In this document: positions 49,180-62,221 of the stretch, one piece after another
Layout of the letters: each line of letters begins with the position of its first letter
Position numbering within the stretch: position 1 is the stretch's first letter
Assembly (NCBI RefSeq): GCF_003075095.1
Contig: NZ_QCZF01000002.1
Coordinates: 248,001-312,000, forward strand
Length of the DNA stretch: 64,000 nucleotides
Direction: 5' to 3'
DNA from: Blastococcus litoris
GTDB taxonomy: Bacteria; Actinomycetota; Actinomycetes; Mycobacteriales; Geodermatophilaceae
Notes under the pieces: model-generated
Seen by the model: only the letters and a program-made list of their open reading frames with translations
The model's database searches: none
What the model was told of the DNA's origin: nothing
Position numbers and translations under genes: made by a program

Positions 49180-50276
49180 GCCTTGTCCTCGAGCTCGGTG
49201 CGCACCGACTCGGTCAGCTCGTCCCAGGAGTCGACGAACTTCTGCACGCCCTCCTCCTCGAGGACCCGGAAGACGTCGTCGAGGTCCACGCCGGCGTCGT
49301 GCACCGACTGCATGACGGCGGCGGCGTCCTCGTAGGCCTTCTGCACCGGCGTGCCGGGGCTGCCGTGGTCGGCGTAGGCCATCATCGTCTTCTCGGGCAT
49401 GGTGTTGACCGTGCCGGGCGCGATGAGCTCGCTGATGTACATCGTGTCCGAGTACTCGGGGTTCTTGACCCCGGTCGAGGCCCACAGCGGCCGCTGCGCG
49501 ACCGCGCCCTGCGCCTCCAGTGCCCGCCACCGGTCGGAGGAGAAGACCTCCTCGTAGGCCTGGTAGGCCAGCTGCGCGTTGGCGATGCCGGCCTTGCCCT
49601 TCAGCGACGGGTCGGCGCCGGCCTTGTCGAGGCGCTTGTCGATCTCGGTGTCCACCCGGGACACGAAGAACGACGCGACCGATGCGATGCCCTCCAGCGA
49701 CCCGCCGTCCGCGACCCGCTTCTCCAGGCCGGAGAGGTAGGCGTCCATGACCGCGCGGTAGCGCTCCAGGCTGAAGATCAAGGTGACGTTGACGCTGATG
49801 CCGTTGGCGATCGTCTCGGTGATCGCCGGCAGACCGGCCTCGGTCGCGGGGATCTTGATGAACAGGTTCGGCCGGTCGACCAGCCACCACAGGTGCCCGG
49901 CCTCGGCGGCGGTCGCGTCGGTGTCGTGGGCGAGGCCGGGGGCGACCTCGAGCGACACCCGGCCGTCACCGGGGGAGGCCTCCGCGACCGGCGCGAGCAG
50001 GTCGCACGCGTCGCGGACGTCGGCGGCCGTGATGGTGCGCAGGGCCTCCTCGACGCTCACCTTGCGGACGGCGAGGGCGTGCAGCTGGTCGTCGTAGGAG
50101 TCCGACCCGCTGATCGCCGCGGCGAAGATCGTCGGGTTGGTGGTGACGCCGACGACGGAGTACTCGTCCACCAGGGACTGCAGGTTGCCGCTGCGGATCC
50201 GGTCGCGGGAGAGGTCGTCGAGCCAGACGGCGACCCCTGCCTCGGAGAGCTCGGCCAGCTTCTCGTTCTGTGCCAT
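49176..50276 (-). CDS. tal: Transaldolase
   Basis: Transfers a dihydroxyacetone unit between sugar phosphates in the non-oxidative pentose phosphate pathway. 366 aa. It has the start [20 protein letters not shown], the [15 protein letters not shown] signature, the Lys-containing [12 protein letters not shown] segment and the [12 protein letters not shown] motif. It is of the long bacterial class seen in tal-pgi pairs. The stop overlaps the pgi start; 32 bases separate it from tkt, with AAAGG before the ATG. Confidence 0.95.
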   Translation of the reverse strand: MAQNEKLAELSEAGVAVWLDDLSRDRIRSGNLQSLVDEYSVVGVTTNPTIFAAAISGSDSYDDQLHALAVRKVSVEEALRTITAADVRDACDLLAPVAEASPGDGRVSLEVAPGLAHDTDATAAEAGHLWWLVDRPNLFIKIPATEAGLPAITETIANGISVNVTLIFSLERYRAVMDAYLSGLEKRVADGGSLEGIASVASFFVSRVDTEIDKRLDKAGADPSLKGKAGIANAQLAYQAYEEVFSSDRWRALEAQGAVAQRPLWASTGVKNPEYSDTMYISELIAPGTVNTMPEKTMMAYADHGSPGTPVQKAYEDAAAVMQSVHDAGVDLDDVFRVLEEEGVQKFVDSWDELTESVRTELEDKA

Positions 50277-50308
50277 GGCTGTTGCCTTTCGGGCTGGGTG
50301 GTGCGGGG

Positions 50309-52519
<2,211 letters not shown>

Positions 52520-52804
52520 GTGCTGGGTGCTCCCTCGGAAGATGGTCCTGCGTGCGGCCGGCGCCCGCTCGGTCCCGCGCTGGACCGGGGGCGCACCGTC
52601 GTCGACGTCGGCCCTACCCGCTGCACACGCAGCAACAACGCGATCAACCCTAGTCATCCGCGCTCATGCCGCGACGTGGCCGGTGCGTCGTCCGGGCTAC
52701 AGTGGCCGGAGTTCACGTCCCCGGTTTCGGAGTGGCCCCCTCGTGCTCTTCATCTGGCCGGCAGCACCCTGCTGCCCGCGCGCCGCCGCGCACGAGGGCA
52801 CCCG
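52520..52804. promoter_or_regulatory. Divergent control region of tkt and ctaB
   Basis: Two plausible -10 boxes point outward: TAGGGT on the minus strand (52647-52652) for tkt and TACAGT on the plus strand (52698-52703) for ctaB. Neither has a good -35. The remaining bases hold no repeat or gene I can support. Confidence 0.4.
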
Positions 52805-53737
52805 GTGACGGCGCTGTCGGAGCGCCGCTCCGCCCCCGCCCACCGCGACCCGAGCTCGCTGCGCGCTCGCGTGAGCGCCTACGTGGCGCTGACCAAGCCG
52901 CGGATCATCGAGCTGCTCCTGGTGACGACGGTCCCGGCGATGATGCTGGCGGCCCGGGGCTGGCCGTCCCTGTCGCTGCTGCTGGTCACCCTGCTCGGCG
53001 GGACGCTGGCCGCCGGCGCGGCGAACGTCTTCAACTGCTACTTCGACCGCGACATCGACCGGTTGATGAAGCGGACCCAGAACCGGCCGCTGGTCACCGG
53101 CGCGGTCACCCCGAAGGCGGCGCTGGTCTTCGGCGTCGTGCTGACGGTGTCGTCGATCGTGCTGCTCGCGGTGACCACGACGCTGCTGGCCGCCGCCCTC
53201 GCCGCGGGCGCGATCTTCTACTACGCCGTGCTCTACACGATGGTGTTCAAGCGGCACACCCGCCGCAGCACCGAGTTCGGCGGCGTCCCCGGGGCGGCGC
53301 CGGTGCTCATCGGCTGGGCCGCGGTCACCGGATCGCTGGACTGGCCGGCCGTCGTCGTGTTCGGCATCGTCTTCTGCTGGCAGATGCCGCACTTCTGGGC
53401 GCTGGCCATGCGGTTCAAGGACGACTACGCGCGGGCCGACGTCCCGATGCTGCCGGTGGTGACCACCGACCTGTCGGTGGGCCGGCAGACCGTCGTCTGG
53501 GCCTGGATCACCGTCGCCGTCTCGCTGCTGCTGTGGCCGGTCGCCTCCGGTTACGGCATCGGGCTGGGCTACACGATCCCAGCGGCGCTGCTCGGCGGCT
53601 GGTTCGTCGTCGAGTCGCACCGCCTGCTCGGCCGCATCAAGCGCGGCGGCGAGACCAAGCCGATGCAGCTGTTCCACGTCTCGATCTCGTACCTGGCGCT
53701 GCTGATGGTCGCGATCGTCGTCGACGCCATCGTGTGA
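52805..53737 (+). CDS. ctaB: Protoheme IX farnesyltransferase (heme O synthase)
   Basis: Adds a farnesyl group to heme B, making heme O for the cytochrome c oxidase. 310 aa from GTG 52805 with GAGGGC six bases upstream. It is a UbiA-type prenyltransferase with nine helices: YVALTKPRIIELLLVTTVPA, the first aspartate motif NCYFDRDIDRLMKRTQNRPL, and the second MRFKDDYARADVPMLPVV. Its partner ctaA lies nearby on the other strand. Confidence 0.96.
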   Translation: MTALSERRSAPAHRDPSSLRARVSAYVALTKPRIIELLLVTTVPAMMLAARGWPSLSLLLVTLLGGTLAAGAANVFNCYFDRDIDRLMKRTQNRPLVTGAVTPKAALVFGVVLTVSSIVLLAVTTTLLAAALAAGAIFYYAVLYTMVFKRHTRRSTEFGGVPGAAPVLIGWAAVTGSLDWPAVVVFGIVFCWQMPHFWALAMRFKDDYARADVPMLPVVTTDLSVGRQTVVWAWITVAVSLLLWPVASGYGIGLGYTIPAALLGGWFVVESHRLLGRIKRGGETKPMQLFHVSISYLALLMVAIVVDAIV

Positions 53738-53760
53738 GGCGCGACCTCGCGAACGCCCGG

Positions 53761-54018
53761 ATGGGGCAGCTCGTGGGGGCCGACGGGCGCACGTACTCGA
53801 TCCGCCGGCCGCGCATCGAGGCGGCCGAGGTCGAGGCGCTGATCGAGGACGGGTGGCCGGTGGTCACCTACTTCGCGGGCGGGCGGCTCGTCTGGCACGA
53901 CGAGACCGATGCCTGGCCCGCGTGGGCGGACGCACGCAGCGCGACGGAGACCGTCACCGCCGGGCGCTGGGAGTCACCCGACGGGTCGCTCGCCGTCGTC
54001 CTCGTCTGGCACGAGTGA
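53761..54018 (+). CDS. Small hypothetical protein after ctaB
   Basis: A protein of 85 aa. Beta-rich, tryptophan-containing sequence (GADGRTYSIRRPRIEAAEVE, then LIEDGWPVVTYFAGGRLVWH). No family is recognised. A GTG at 53734 overlaps the ctaB stop as GTGA and would add nine residues; the ATG is chosen as the cleaner start. It is convergent with ctaA. Confidence 0.6.
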   Translation: MGQLVGADGRTYSIRRPRIEAAEVEALIEDGWPVVTYFAGGRLVWHDETDAWPAWADARSATETVTAGRWESPDGSLAVVLVWHE

Positions 54019-54027
54019 GCCGGTCCG

Positions 54028-54084
54028 GCGTTGTCCCCGGAGCGGCCACTATCGAGCGGGAAGTGACCGGCTCAGGGACAACGC
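54028..54084. repeat. Long imperfect palindrome between convergent genes
   Basis: Left arm 54028-54050 and right arm 54062-54084 pair over about 23 positions. The outer ten (GCGTTGTCCC with GGGACAACGC) are perfect, and the inner part has small mismatches; the loop is ATCGAGCGGGA. In addition TGAGCCGGTC (54016-54025, including the stop of the upstream gene) is perfectly complementary to GACCGGCTCA (54065-54074) inside the right arm. The two pairings exclude each other. It may act as a bidirectional terminator or be a dispersed repeat. Confidence 0.75.
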
Positions 54085-54088
54085 TCGG

Positions 54089-55033
54089 TCAGCGGGTGGC
54101 GGCAGCCTCCGGCGTCGACGGTGCGAGCGGCAGCTCCGAGGCCGGGCCACGGACGGACCAGACCAGCCGCGCGGTGTAGGCGGTGATCAGCACCGCGCCC
54201 AGCATGTGCAGCAGCACCAGCGCGATCGGCAGGTCGGTGAAGTACTGCACGTAGCCGACGACGCCCTGGGCAAGCTGGACGATCAGCAGGTCGCGAGCTG
54301 CCCGGCGGACCCGGCCGGGGGAGTCGGTGGCGTAGAGCGCGACCAGCAGCGCGACGGTCAGCCCGATCAGCAGGAAGACGACGTCGGCGTGCAGCTGGCT
54401 GACCAGCTCGGGGTCGAAGCCCATCCGGTCGCCGGTCGGGACGTCGTTCGAGTCGACGTCGCCGCTGTGCGGACCGCTGCCGGTGACGATCGTGCCGAGC
54501 ACCAGCACGGCGGCGGTGACGGCGGCGATGCCCCAGGTGAGCAGGACGAAGGGACGGCGGAGCAGCGGCTGGCCCACGCCGGGTTCCCGCGAGCGCAGCC
54601 ACAGCGTCGTGGCCAGCGCCACGAGGACGGCGGAGAGCAGGAAGTGCGCGGCGACCGTCCACGGGTTCAGGCCGGTGAGCACGGTGATGCCGCCCAGCAG
54701 CGCCTGCGCCGGGATGCCGAGGAAGGTGACGACGGCGAGCGGCCGCAGGTCGCGCCGGGCCGACCGCCACACGACGACGACGGTCGCGATCGCCACGACG
54801 GCCAGCACGAAGGTGAGCAGGCGGTTGCCGAACTCGATGGCGCCGTGGCCGGCGAGCTCCGGCGTCGCGACGAAGCTCTCCGAGGTGCAGCGTGGCCACG
54901 TCGGGCAGCCCAGGCCGGAGCCGGTCAGCCGCACGGCGCCGCCGGTGACGACGATCAGCCCGTTCGCCACGGCGTTGGCCAGGGCCACGCGGGAGACGGT
55001 CGCGGGGGAGAAGACGGAGGGGAGAACCGGCAC
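54089..55033 (-). CDS. ctaA: Heme A synthase
   Basis: Oxidises the heme O methyl group to a formyl, giving heme A. 314 aa, eight helices. The VVTGGAVRLTGSGLGCPTWP and RCTSES segment carries the conserved cysteine pair of class B-type enzymes. Heme-binding histidines are visible in GHGAIEFGNRLLT, VAAHFLLSAVLV, SQLHADVVFLLIG and LLHMLGAVL. It is divergent from sufR. Confidence 0.95.
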   Translation of the reverse strand: MPVLPSVFSPATVSRVALANAVANGLIVVTGGAVRLTGSGLGCPTWPRCTSESFVATPELAGHGAIEFGNRLLTFVLAVVAIATVVVVWRSARRDLRPLAVVTFLGIPAQALLGGITVLTGLNPWTVAAHFLLSAVLVALATTLWLRSREPGVGQPLLRRPFVLLTWGIAAVTAAVLVLGTIVTGSGPHSGDVDSNDVPTGDRMGFDPELVSQLHADVVFLLIGLTVALLVALYATDSPGRVRRAARDLLIVQLAQGVVGYVQYFTDLPIALVLLHMLGAVLITAYTARLVWSVRGPASELPLAPSTPEAAATR

Positions 55034-55114
55034 GCGTCGATGCTAGGCGGTGGGCCGCGGCGTGAGGCTGCTCACGAGTCGTCCCCCGGAGGCCTCTTCT
55101 TAGGTGCACCTTCC

Positions 55115-55152
55115 TTGCGAGGTCGCCGAAATAGGACACACTCGTGTTGTGG
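55115..55152 (+). promoter_or_regulatory. Probable sufR promoter and SufR operator
   Basis: ACACT-CGTGT-TGTGG (55138-55152) matches the ACACT-N5-TGTGA site reported, as I recall, for mycobacterial SufR, with one mismatch. TTGCGA (55115-55120) and CACACT (55137-55142), 16 bases apart, may be the -35 and -10. The operator would then cover the -10 and the GTG start at 55149, giving a leaderless, autoregulated transcript. Confidence 0.55.
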
Positions 55153-55967
55153 AAAGCGTCGTGGCACACCCGCGCTCGTCGGCTGCGGCCGACGACGGGC
55201 GTACCCGCGACCGCGTCAGCGCCCTGCTCATGGAACACGGCCCGCAGACCGCCACCGAGCTCGCGGGCCGGCTGGGCATCTCGCCGGCCGCCGTCCGTCG
55301 CCACCTGGACTCGCTCGTCGCCGCGGGGCGGCTCGAGGAGCGCATGACGCGGGAGGCGCACCGCGGCCGCGGCCGCCCGGCCCGCCGCTTCCACCTCACC
55401 GACGCCGGCCGTGCGACCTTCCCGCACGCCTACGACGACCTCGCCCTGACGGCGCTGCGCTACGTCGCCGCCTCCGGGGGGCCGGACGCCGTCCGTGCCG
55501 TCGCCGAGCAGCAGCTCGCCGGGCTCGAGGCCCGCGCCTCCAGCGCCGTCCGGCAGGCGGTCGACGGCCGCGGGGGAGAGCCCGCCGACCGGGCGCAGGC
55601 CCTCGCCGCCGCCCTCACGGCCGAGGGCTACGCTGCCACCGCCTCGGCGATCTCCAGCGGGGGGCAGCTCTGCCAGCACCACTGCCCGGTGGCGCACGTG
55701 GCCGCGGAGTTCCCCCAGCTGTGCGAGGCCGAGACAGCGGTGATCGGCCGGCTCGTCGGCACCCACGTGCAGCGGCTGGCGACGATCGCCCACGGCGACG
55801 GGATCTGCACCACCCACATCCCCGGGCCGCTGCAGTCGGGATCACCGCGCCGGGGGAACAGATCGGCCCCCGAACGCCCTGTACCACGTGAGCCCGCAGC
55901 GCCCGAGCGCGCGCGCACGAGCACCAGCACCACCCCCACGAACGACCGGGAGAGGACGCCCGCATGA
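55149..55967 (+). CDS. sufR: Iron-sulfur cluster biogenesis repressor SufR
   Basis: About 272 aa. An N-terminal winged HTH ([20 protein letters not shown], then [20 protein letters not shown]) is followed by a C-terminal region with cysteines in [22 protein letters not shown] and [10 protein letters not shown] that bind a 4Fe-4S cluster. SufR represses the suf operon when clusters are sufficient. An Arg/Thr/Pro-rich tail of about 40 residues follows. GTG 55149 is chosen from the leaderless promoter layout; GTG 55161 is possible. It overlaps sufB as ATGA. Confidence 0.92.
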   Translation: MESVVAHPRSSAAADDGRTRDRVSALLMEHGPQTATELAGRLGISPAAVRRHLDSLVAAGRLEERMTREAHRGRGRPARRFHLTDAGRATFPHAYDDLALTALRYVAASGGPDAVRAVAEQQLAGLEARASSAVRQAVDGRGGEPADRAQALAAALTAEGYAATASAISSGGQLCQHHCPVAHVAAEFPQLCEAETAVIGRLVGTHVQRLATIAHGDGICTTHIPGPLQSGSPRRGNRSAPERPVPREPAAPERARTSTSTTPTNDRERTPA

Positions 55968-57391
55968 CCAGCACCCAGCAGCCGCTGACCCAGGACGAGC
56001 AGATCGACCAGCTCGGCCGCTACGAGTACGGCTGGGCTGACGCCGACGTCGCCGGTGCGTCGGCCAAGCGTGGGCTGAGCGAGGACGTCGTCCGCGACAT
56101 CTCCGCCCGCAAGAGCGAGCCCGAGTGGATGCTCGAGCGGCGCCTCAAGGCCCTCAAGCTGTTCGACCGCAAGCCCATGCCCGACTGGGGTTCGGACCTC
56201 TCCGGCATCGACTTCCAGAACATCAAGTACTTCGTGCGCTCCACCGAGGCCCAGGCCGCCTCGTGGGAGGACCTGCCCGACGACATCAAGAACACCTACG
56301 ACCGGCTGGGCATCCCGGAGGCGGAGAAGCAGCGTCTCGTCTCGGGTGTCGCGGCGCAGTACGAGTCCGAGGTCGTCTACCACCAGATCCAGAAGGAGCT
56401 CGAGGACCAGGGCGTCATCTTCCTGGACACCGACAGCGCCCTGAAGGAGCACCCGGAGATCTTCCAGGAGTACTTCGGCTCGGTGATCCCGTCCGGCGAC
56501 AACAAGTTCGCCGCGCTGAACACCGCCGTCTGGTCGGGTGGCTCGTTCATCTACGTGCCGAAGGGCGTGCACGTCGACATCCCGCTGCAGGCCTACTTCC
56601 GGATCAACACCGAGAACATGGGCCAGTTCGAGCGGACGCTGATCATCGTCGACGAGGGCGCCTACGTGCACTACGTCGAGGGCTGCACCGCGCCGATCTA
56701 CAAGAGCGACTCGCTGCACTCCGCGGTCGTCGAGATCATCGTCAAGAAGAACGCGCGCTGCCGGTACACGACCATCCAGAACTGGTCGAACAACGTCTAC
56801 AACCTGGTCACCAAGCGGGCCGTGGCCCACGAGGGCGCGACCATGGAGTGGGTCGACGGCAACCTCGGCTCCAAGGTGACGATGAAGTACCCGGCGGTCT
56901 GGATGACCGGTGAGCACGCCAAGGGCGAGGTCCTCTCGATCGCCTTCGCGGGCGAGGGCCAGCACCAGGACGCCGGCGCCAAGATGGTGCACGCCGCCCC
57001 GCACACCTCCTCGACGATCGTGTCGAAGTCGGTGGCCCGTGGCGGTGGCCGCACGTCCTACCGCGGCCTGGTCCAGATCGACGAGGGCGCCTACGGCTCC
57101 AAGTCGACGGTCAAGTGCGACGCCCTGCTCGTCGACACGATCAGCCGCTCGGACACCTACCCCTACGTCGACGTCCGCGAGGACGACGTGGCGATGGGTC
57201 ACGAGGCGACCGTCTCGCGCGTCAGCGACGACCAGCTCTTCTACCTGATGAGCCGTGGTCTGTCCGAGGACGAGGCCATGGCCATGGTCGTGCGCGGGTT
57301 CGTGGAGCCGATCGCCCGCGAGCTGCCCATGGAGTACGCCCTCGAGCTCAACCGGCTCATCGAACTGCAGATGGAAGGTGCCGTCGGCTGA
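55964..57391 (+). CDS. sufB: Fe-S cluster assembly scaffold SufB
   Basis: A protein of 475 aa, the usual length; no intein is present, unlike in mycobacterial SufB. SufB with SufC and SufD forms the scaffold on which clusters are built. It has the start [48 protein letters not shown] and the C-terminal [20 protein letters not shown]. It is coupled to sufR and sufD by overlapping stop-start codons. Confidence 0.97.
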   Translation: MTSTQQPLTQDEQIDQLGRYEYGWADADVAGASAKRGLSEDVVRDISARKSEPEWMLERRLKALKLFDRKPMPDWGSDLSGIDFQNIKYFVRSTEAQAASWEDLPDDIKNTYDRLGIPEAEKQRLVSGVAAQYESEVVYHQIQKELEDQGVIFLDTDSALKEHPEIFQEYFGSVIPSGDNKFAALNTAVWSGGSFIYVPKGVHVDIPLQAYFRINTENMGQFERTLIIVDEGAYVHYVEGCTAPIYKSDSLHSAVVEIIVKKNARCRYTTIQNWSNNVYNLVTKRAVAHEGATMEWVDGNLGSKVTMKYPAVWMTGEHAKGEVLSIAFAGEGQHQDAGAKMVHAAPHTSSTIVSKSVARGGGRTSYRGLVQIDEGAYGSKSTVKCDALLVDTISRSDTYPYVDVREDDVAMGHEATVSRVSDDQLFYLMSRGLSEDEAMAMVVRGFVEPIARELPMEYALELNRLIELQMEGAVG

Positions 57392-58707
57392 TGACCGACC
57401 AGAACACCGGCACGACCGACCTCACCACCCAGCCGAGCACCCTCGCCTCGGAGTTGTTCGCTCCGGGCGTGGGCGCGCAGGCGGGCCCGCCGACCACCCC
57501 GGCCTCCGACACCGGCAGCGCCGGCGACGTCCAGCCCGGTGCGCACTCGCACGGCGGCCCGACGCCGACCGGTTCGCCGGCGGAGCGGTTCACCTCGACC
57601 GACCCGGACGCCTTCGGCGTGCCCACCGGTCGCGAGGAGACGTGGCGCTTCACGCCGATGAAGCGGATCCGTCCGCTGCTGGACGGCGCGGCGTCGGACG
57701 CCCACCTCAGCTGGACGACCGACCTGCCCGAGGGCGTCGAGCTGACCAGCGTCGAGGCCGACGACCCGCTGCTCAAGGGCCTGCCCGAGCCGGTCGACCG
57801 GCTCGCCGCGCTCACCCGCCAGCGCAGCGGCGGCGCCGCCGTCGTCCGCGTGGCGAAGGAGGCCGAACTGGACCGGCCGGTCACTCTCGGCCTGGCCGGC
57901 ACCGGCTCGGACGACGTCGTGTGGGGCCAGCTGGTCGTCGAGGTCGGCGCGTTCGCCAAGGCGACGATCGTGCTCGACCACTCCGGCCTGGCCCGCTACT
58001 CCGGCGGCGTCTCGGTGCTCGTCGGCGACGGCGCGCAGGTGGATCTCGTCTCGGTGCAGGACTGGGCGCCCGGCTCCGTGCACGGCGGCCAGTACGACGC
58101 CGTCGTCGGCCGCGACGCCACCTTCACGCAGGTCGTGGTCACCCTCGGCGGCGATCTCGTGCGCCTGGTCAGCAACGTGCAGTACGCCGGCCCCGGCGGC
58201 ACCGCGGAGCTGTTCGGCGTCTACTTCGCCGACGAGACCCAGCACCAGGAGCACCGTCTCTGGGTCGACCACGCCGTCCCGAACTGCCGCAGCAACGTCC
58301 TCTACAAGGGTGCGCTGCAGGGCGAGGAGGCGCGCACCGTCTGGATCGGCGACGTCCGCATCCGCCCCGCCGCCACCGGCACCGAGACCTACGAGCTCAA
58401 CCGCAACCTGGTGCTCACCGACGGCGCCCGCGCCGACTCGGTGCCGAACCTGGAGATCGAGACCGGCGAGATCGTCGGCGCCGGCCACGCCAGCGCCACC
58501 GGCCGCTTCGACGACGAGCAGCTGTTCTACCTCTGCTCGCGCGGCATCGACGCGGAGACCGCGCGCCGCCTGGTCGTCCGGGGATTCTTCGCCGACGTCG
58601 TCCAGCGCATCGGGATCGATGCCCTGCAGGACCGGCTCATGCGCTCCATCGAGACCCGCCTGGGCGCGCTGCCCGGTCTCGACGAGCAGGAGGTCGTGCC
58701 GGCATGA
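57391..58707 (+). CDS. sufD: Fe-S cluster assembly protein SufD
   Basis: About 438 aa. An N-terminal leader of some 65 residues rich in Thr, Pro and Gly is followed by the family region (REETWRFTPMKRIRPLLDGA). The right-handed beta-helix ends with the conserved HASATGRFDDEQLFYLCSRG, the C-terminal segment shared with SufB. SufD partners SufB in the SufBC2D complex. The ATG shares one base with the sufB stop; its stop overlaps the Rieske gene as ATGA. Confidence 0.95.
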   Translation: MTDQNTGTTDLTTQPSTLASELFAPGVGAQAGPPTTPASDTGSAGDVQPGAHSHGGPTPTGSPAERFTSTDPDAFGVPTGREETWRFTPMKRIRPLLDGAASDAHLSWTTDLPEGVELTSVEADDPLLKGLPEPVDRLAALTRQRSGGAAVVRVAKEAELDRPVTLGLAGTGSDDVVWGQLVVEVGAFAKATIVLDHSGLARYSGGVSVLVGDGAQVDLVSVQDWAPGSVHGGQYDAVVGRDATFTQVVVTLGGDLVRLVSNVQYAGPGGTAELFGVYFADETQHQEHRLWVDHAVPNCRSNVLYKGALQGEEARTVWIGDVRIRPAATGTETYELNRNLVLTDGARADSVPNLEIETGEIVGAGHASATGRFDDEQLFYLCSRGIDAETARRLVVRGFFADVVQRIGIDALQDRLMRSIETRLGALPGLDEQEVVPA

Positions 58708-59060
58708 GCTTCGAGCGGGTCTGCGCCCTCTCCGACATCAAGGAGCCCGGCTCCCTGAGGGTCGAGCTGGACGACGTCGACATCGCCGTCGTCCGGTTCG
58801 AGGGAGAGGTCTACGCGATCCAGGACCTCTGCTCGCACGCCGAGGTGCCGCTGTCCGAAGGGGACGTCGAGGAGTTCAAGGGCGCCCCCACCATCGAGTG
58901 CTGGCTGCACGGGTCGTGCTTCGACCTGCGCACCGGCGAGCCCACCAACCTGCCGGCCACCGAGCCGGTCGATGTCTACCCGGTCCGCGTGGAGGGGGAG
59001 GACGTGTACGTCGACACCGAGTCGAACGGCGCGCTCCCCGCCATGCGTGCGACCAACTAG
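58704..59060 (+). CDS. Rieske-type ferredoxin in the suf operon
   Basis: A protein of 118 aa with a Rieske 2Fe-2S domain: CSH in DLCSHAEVPL and CWLHGS about 20 residues later supply the two Cys and two His ligands. It resembles the ferredoxin components of aromatic dioxygenases (BphF type). Its position between sufD and sufC is common in actinobacteria, where it may pass electrons to the assembly machinery. That role is inferred. Confidence 0.9.
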   Translation: MSFERVCALSDIKEPGSLRVELDDVDIAVVRFEGEVYAIQDLCSHAEVPLSEGDVEEFKGAPTIECWLHGSCFDLRTGEPTNLPATEPVDVYPVRVEGEDVYVDTESNGALPAMRATN

Positions 59061-59079
59061 CCAGCAACTGAGGAGCGAA

Positions 59080-61163
<2,084 letters not shown>

Positions 61164-61173
61164 GGCGCGACTG

Positions 61174-61629
61174 ATGCAGCTGGAGTCGATGTACCAGGAG
61201 ATCATCCTGGACCACTACAAGAACCCGCACGGGCGTGGCCTGCGCGAGCCGTTCGAGGCCGAGGTGCACCACGTCAACCCGACCTGCGGTGACGAGGTGA
61301 CGCTGCGGCTGCACGTCGAGGGCGACACCATCGCCGACGTCTCCTACGAGGGCATGGGCTGCTCGATCAGCCAGGCGTCGATCTCGGCGATGTACGACCT
61401 CGTCGTCGGCAAGACCGTGCCGGAGGCGCTCGAGACCGGCGAGCACTTCATGACGCTGATGCAGGCCAAGGGCGACCCGTCGGTCGCCGAGAAGCTCGAG
61501 GACGAGCTGGAGGACGCCGTCGCGTTCGCCGGCGTGTCCAAGTACCCCGCGCGCATCAAGTGCGCCCTGATGAGCTGGATGGCGTTGAAGGACGCCTCCG
61601 CCCGAGCCTGGGGAGGCACCGCAGCATGA
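61174..61629 (+). CDS. sufU: Zinc-dependent sulfurtransferase SufU
   Basis: A protein of 151 aa that accepts sulfur from SufS. The zinc/sulfur ligands are Cys38 and Asp40 in NPTCGDEV, the cysteine in GMGCSISQAS and the one in RIKCALMSW. The spacing with an extra insert before the last cysteine is the SufU rather than the IscU type. The stop overlaps sufT as ATGA. Confidence 0.95.
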   Translation: MQLESMYQEIILDHYKNPHGRGLREPFEAEVHHVNPTCGDEVTLRLHVEGDTIADVSYEGMGCSISQASISAMYDLVVGKTVPEALETGEHFMTLMQAKGDPSVAEKLEDELEDAVAFAGVSKYPARIKCALMSWMALKDASARAWGGTAA

Positions 61630-62021
61630 GCGAGACCACCGAGAACGTGACCACCGACGAGACCCCCGCCGAGCTGCCCGCCTACAAGTCGGCGCTCATC
61701 GAGGACGTCGAGGAGGCCATGCGCGACGTCGTCGACCCCGAGCTCGGTGTCAACGTGGTCGACCTGGGTCTCGTCTACGGCCTGGACGTCGCCGAGGAGG
61801 GGGCGTCGCAGGTGGCGATCATCGACATGACGCTGACCTCCGCGGCCTGCCCGCTGACCGACGTCATCGAGGACCAGGCGCGCCAGGCGCTGACCGGCGG
61901 CCCCGGCCCCGGCCTCGTCGACGACATCCGGATCAACTGGGTCTGGATGCCGCCGTGGGGCCCGGACAAGATCACCGACGACGGCCGCGAGCAGCTGCGC
62001 GCCCTGGGCTTCCGCGTCTGA
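61626..62021 (+). CDS. sufT: SufT-like metal-sulfur cluster maturation factor (DUF59)
   Basis: A protein of 131 aa. Acidic leader, then the DUF59/MIP18 domain (EEAMRDVVDPELGVNVVDLG, LVYGLDV; the cysteine in TSAACPLTDVI). It helps mature Fe-S proteins and closes the suf operon. A stem-loop follows. Confidence 0.93.
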   Translation: MSETTENVTTDETPAELPAYKSALIEDVEEAMRDVVDPELGVNVVDLGLVYGLDVAEEGASQVAIIDMTLTSAACPLTDVIEDQARQALTGGPGPGLVDDIRINWVWMPPWGPDKITDDGREQLRALGFRV

Positions 62022-62025
62022 CACC

Positions 62026-62053
62026 CTCATCGCATGCCGACTGCATGGATGAG
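62026..62053 (+). terminator. Stem-loop after the suf operon
   Basis: Six pairs (CTCATC with GATGAG), a one-base bulge, five pairs (CATGC with GCATG) and a loop CGACT. It starts five bases after the sufT stop and marks the end of the core operon. Confidence 0.5.
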
Positions 62054-62221
62054 GCGGGAGTCCACTCCGAGGCCGTGAGACCGGGAGTGCAGGACTGCCG
62101 CACTCAGCCGGGTCACGGCAGGCGCGGTCACCGTCCGGAGCAGCCCGTCGAGCGATACGCACCGGTCAACGGACGCACGTCGACGGCTTTATGGTCGTCA
62201 AGCGGGGTCTGAACCGCGGTC
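62054..62221. other. Intergenic region at the core-accessory boundary
   Basis: Holds no gene or repeat I can support. A partly AT-richer patch near 62188-62195 (TTTATGG) may hold the promoter of the following gene. Confidence 0.4.

Noticed and set aside
45523-49335. Very long open frame on the plus strand across zwf and pgi
   Set aside because: It is antisense to zwf, pgi and parts of opcA and tal, all with strong family motifs. Its product is low-complexity, as expected from high-GC third-position bias.
49176-50276. Tal and Pgi as a single bifunctional protein
   Set aside because: A TGA stop ends tal and a new ATG begins pgi in a different frame, so they are two proteins.
55101-55110. AGGTGCACCT palindrome upstream of sufR as an iron-regulator (IdeR/DtxR) box
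   Set aside because: It is a 10-bp palindrome, but it departs from the 19-bp TTAGG-containing consensus in the second half. The SufR-like site nearer the gene is a better candidate.
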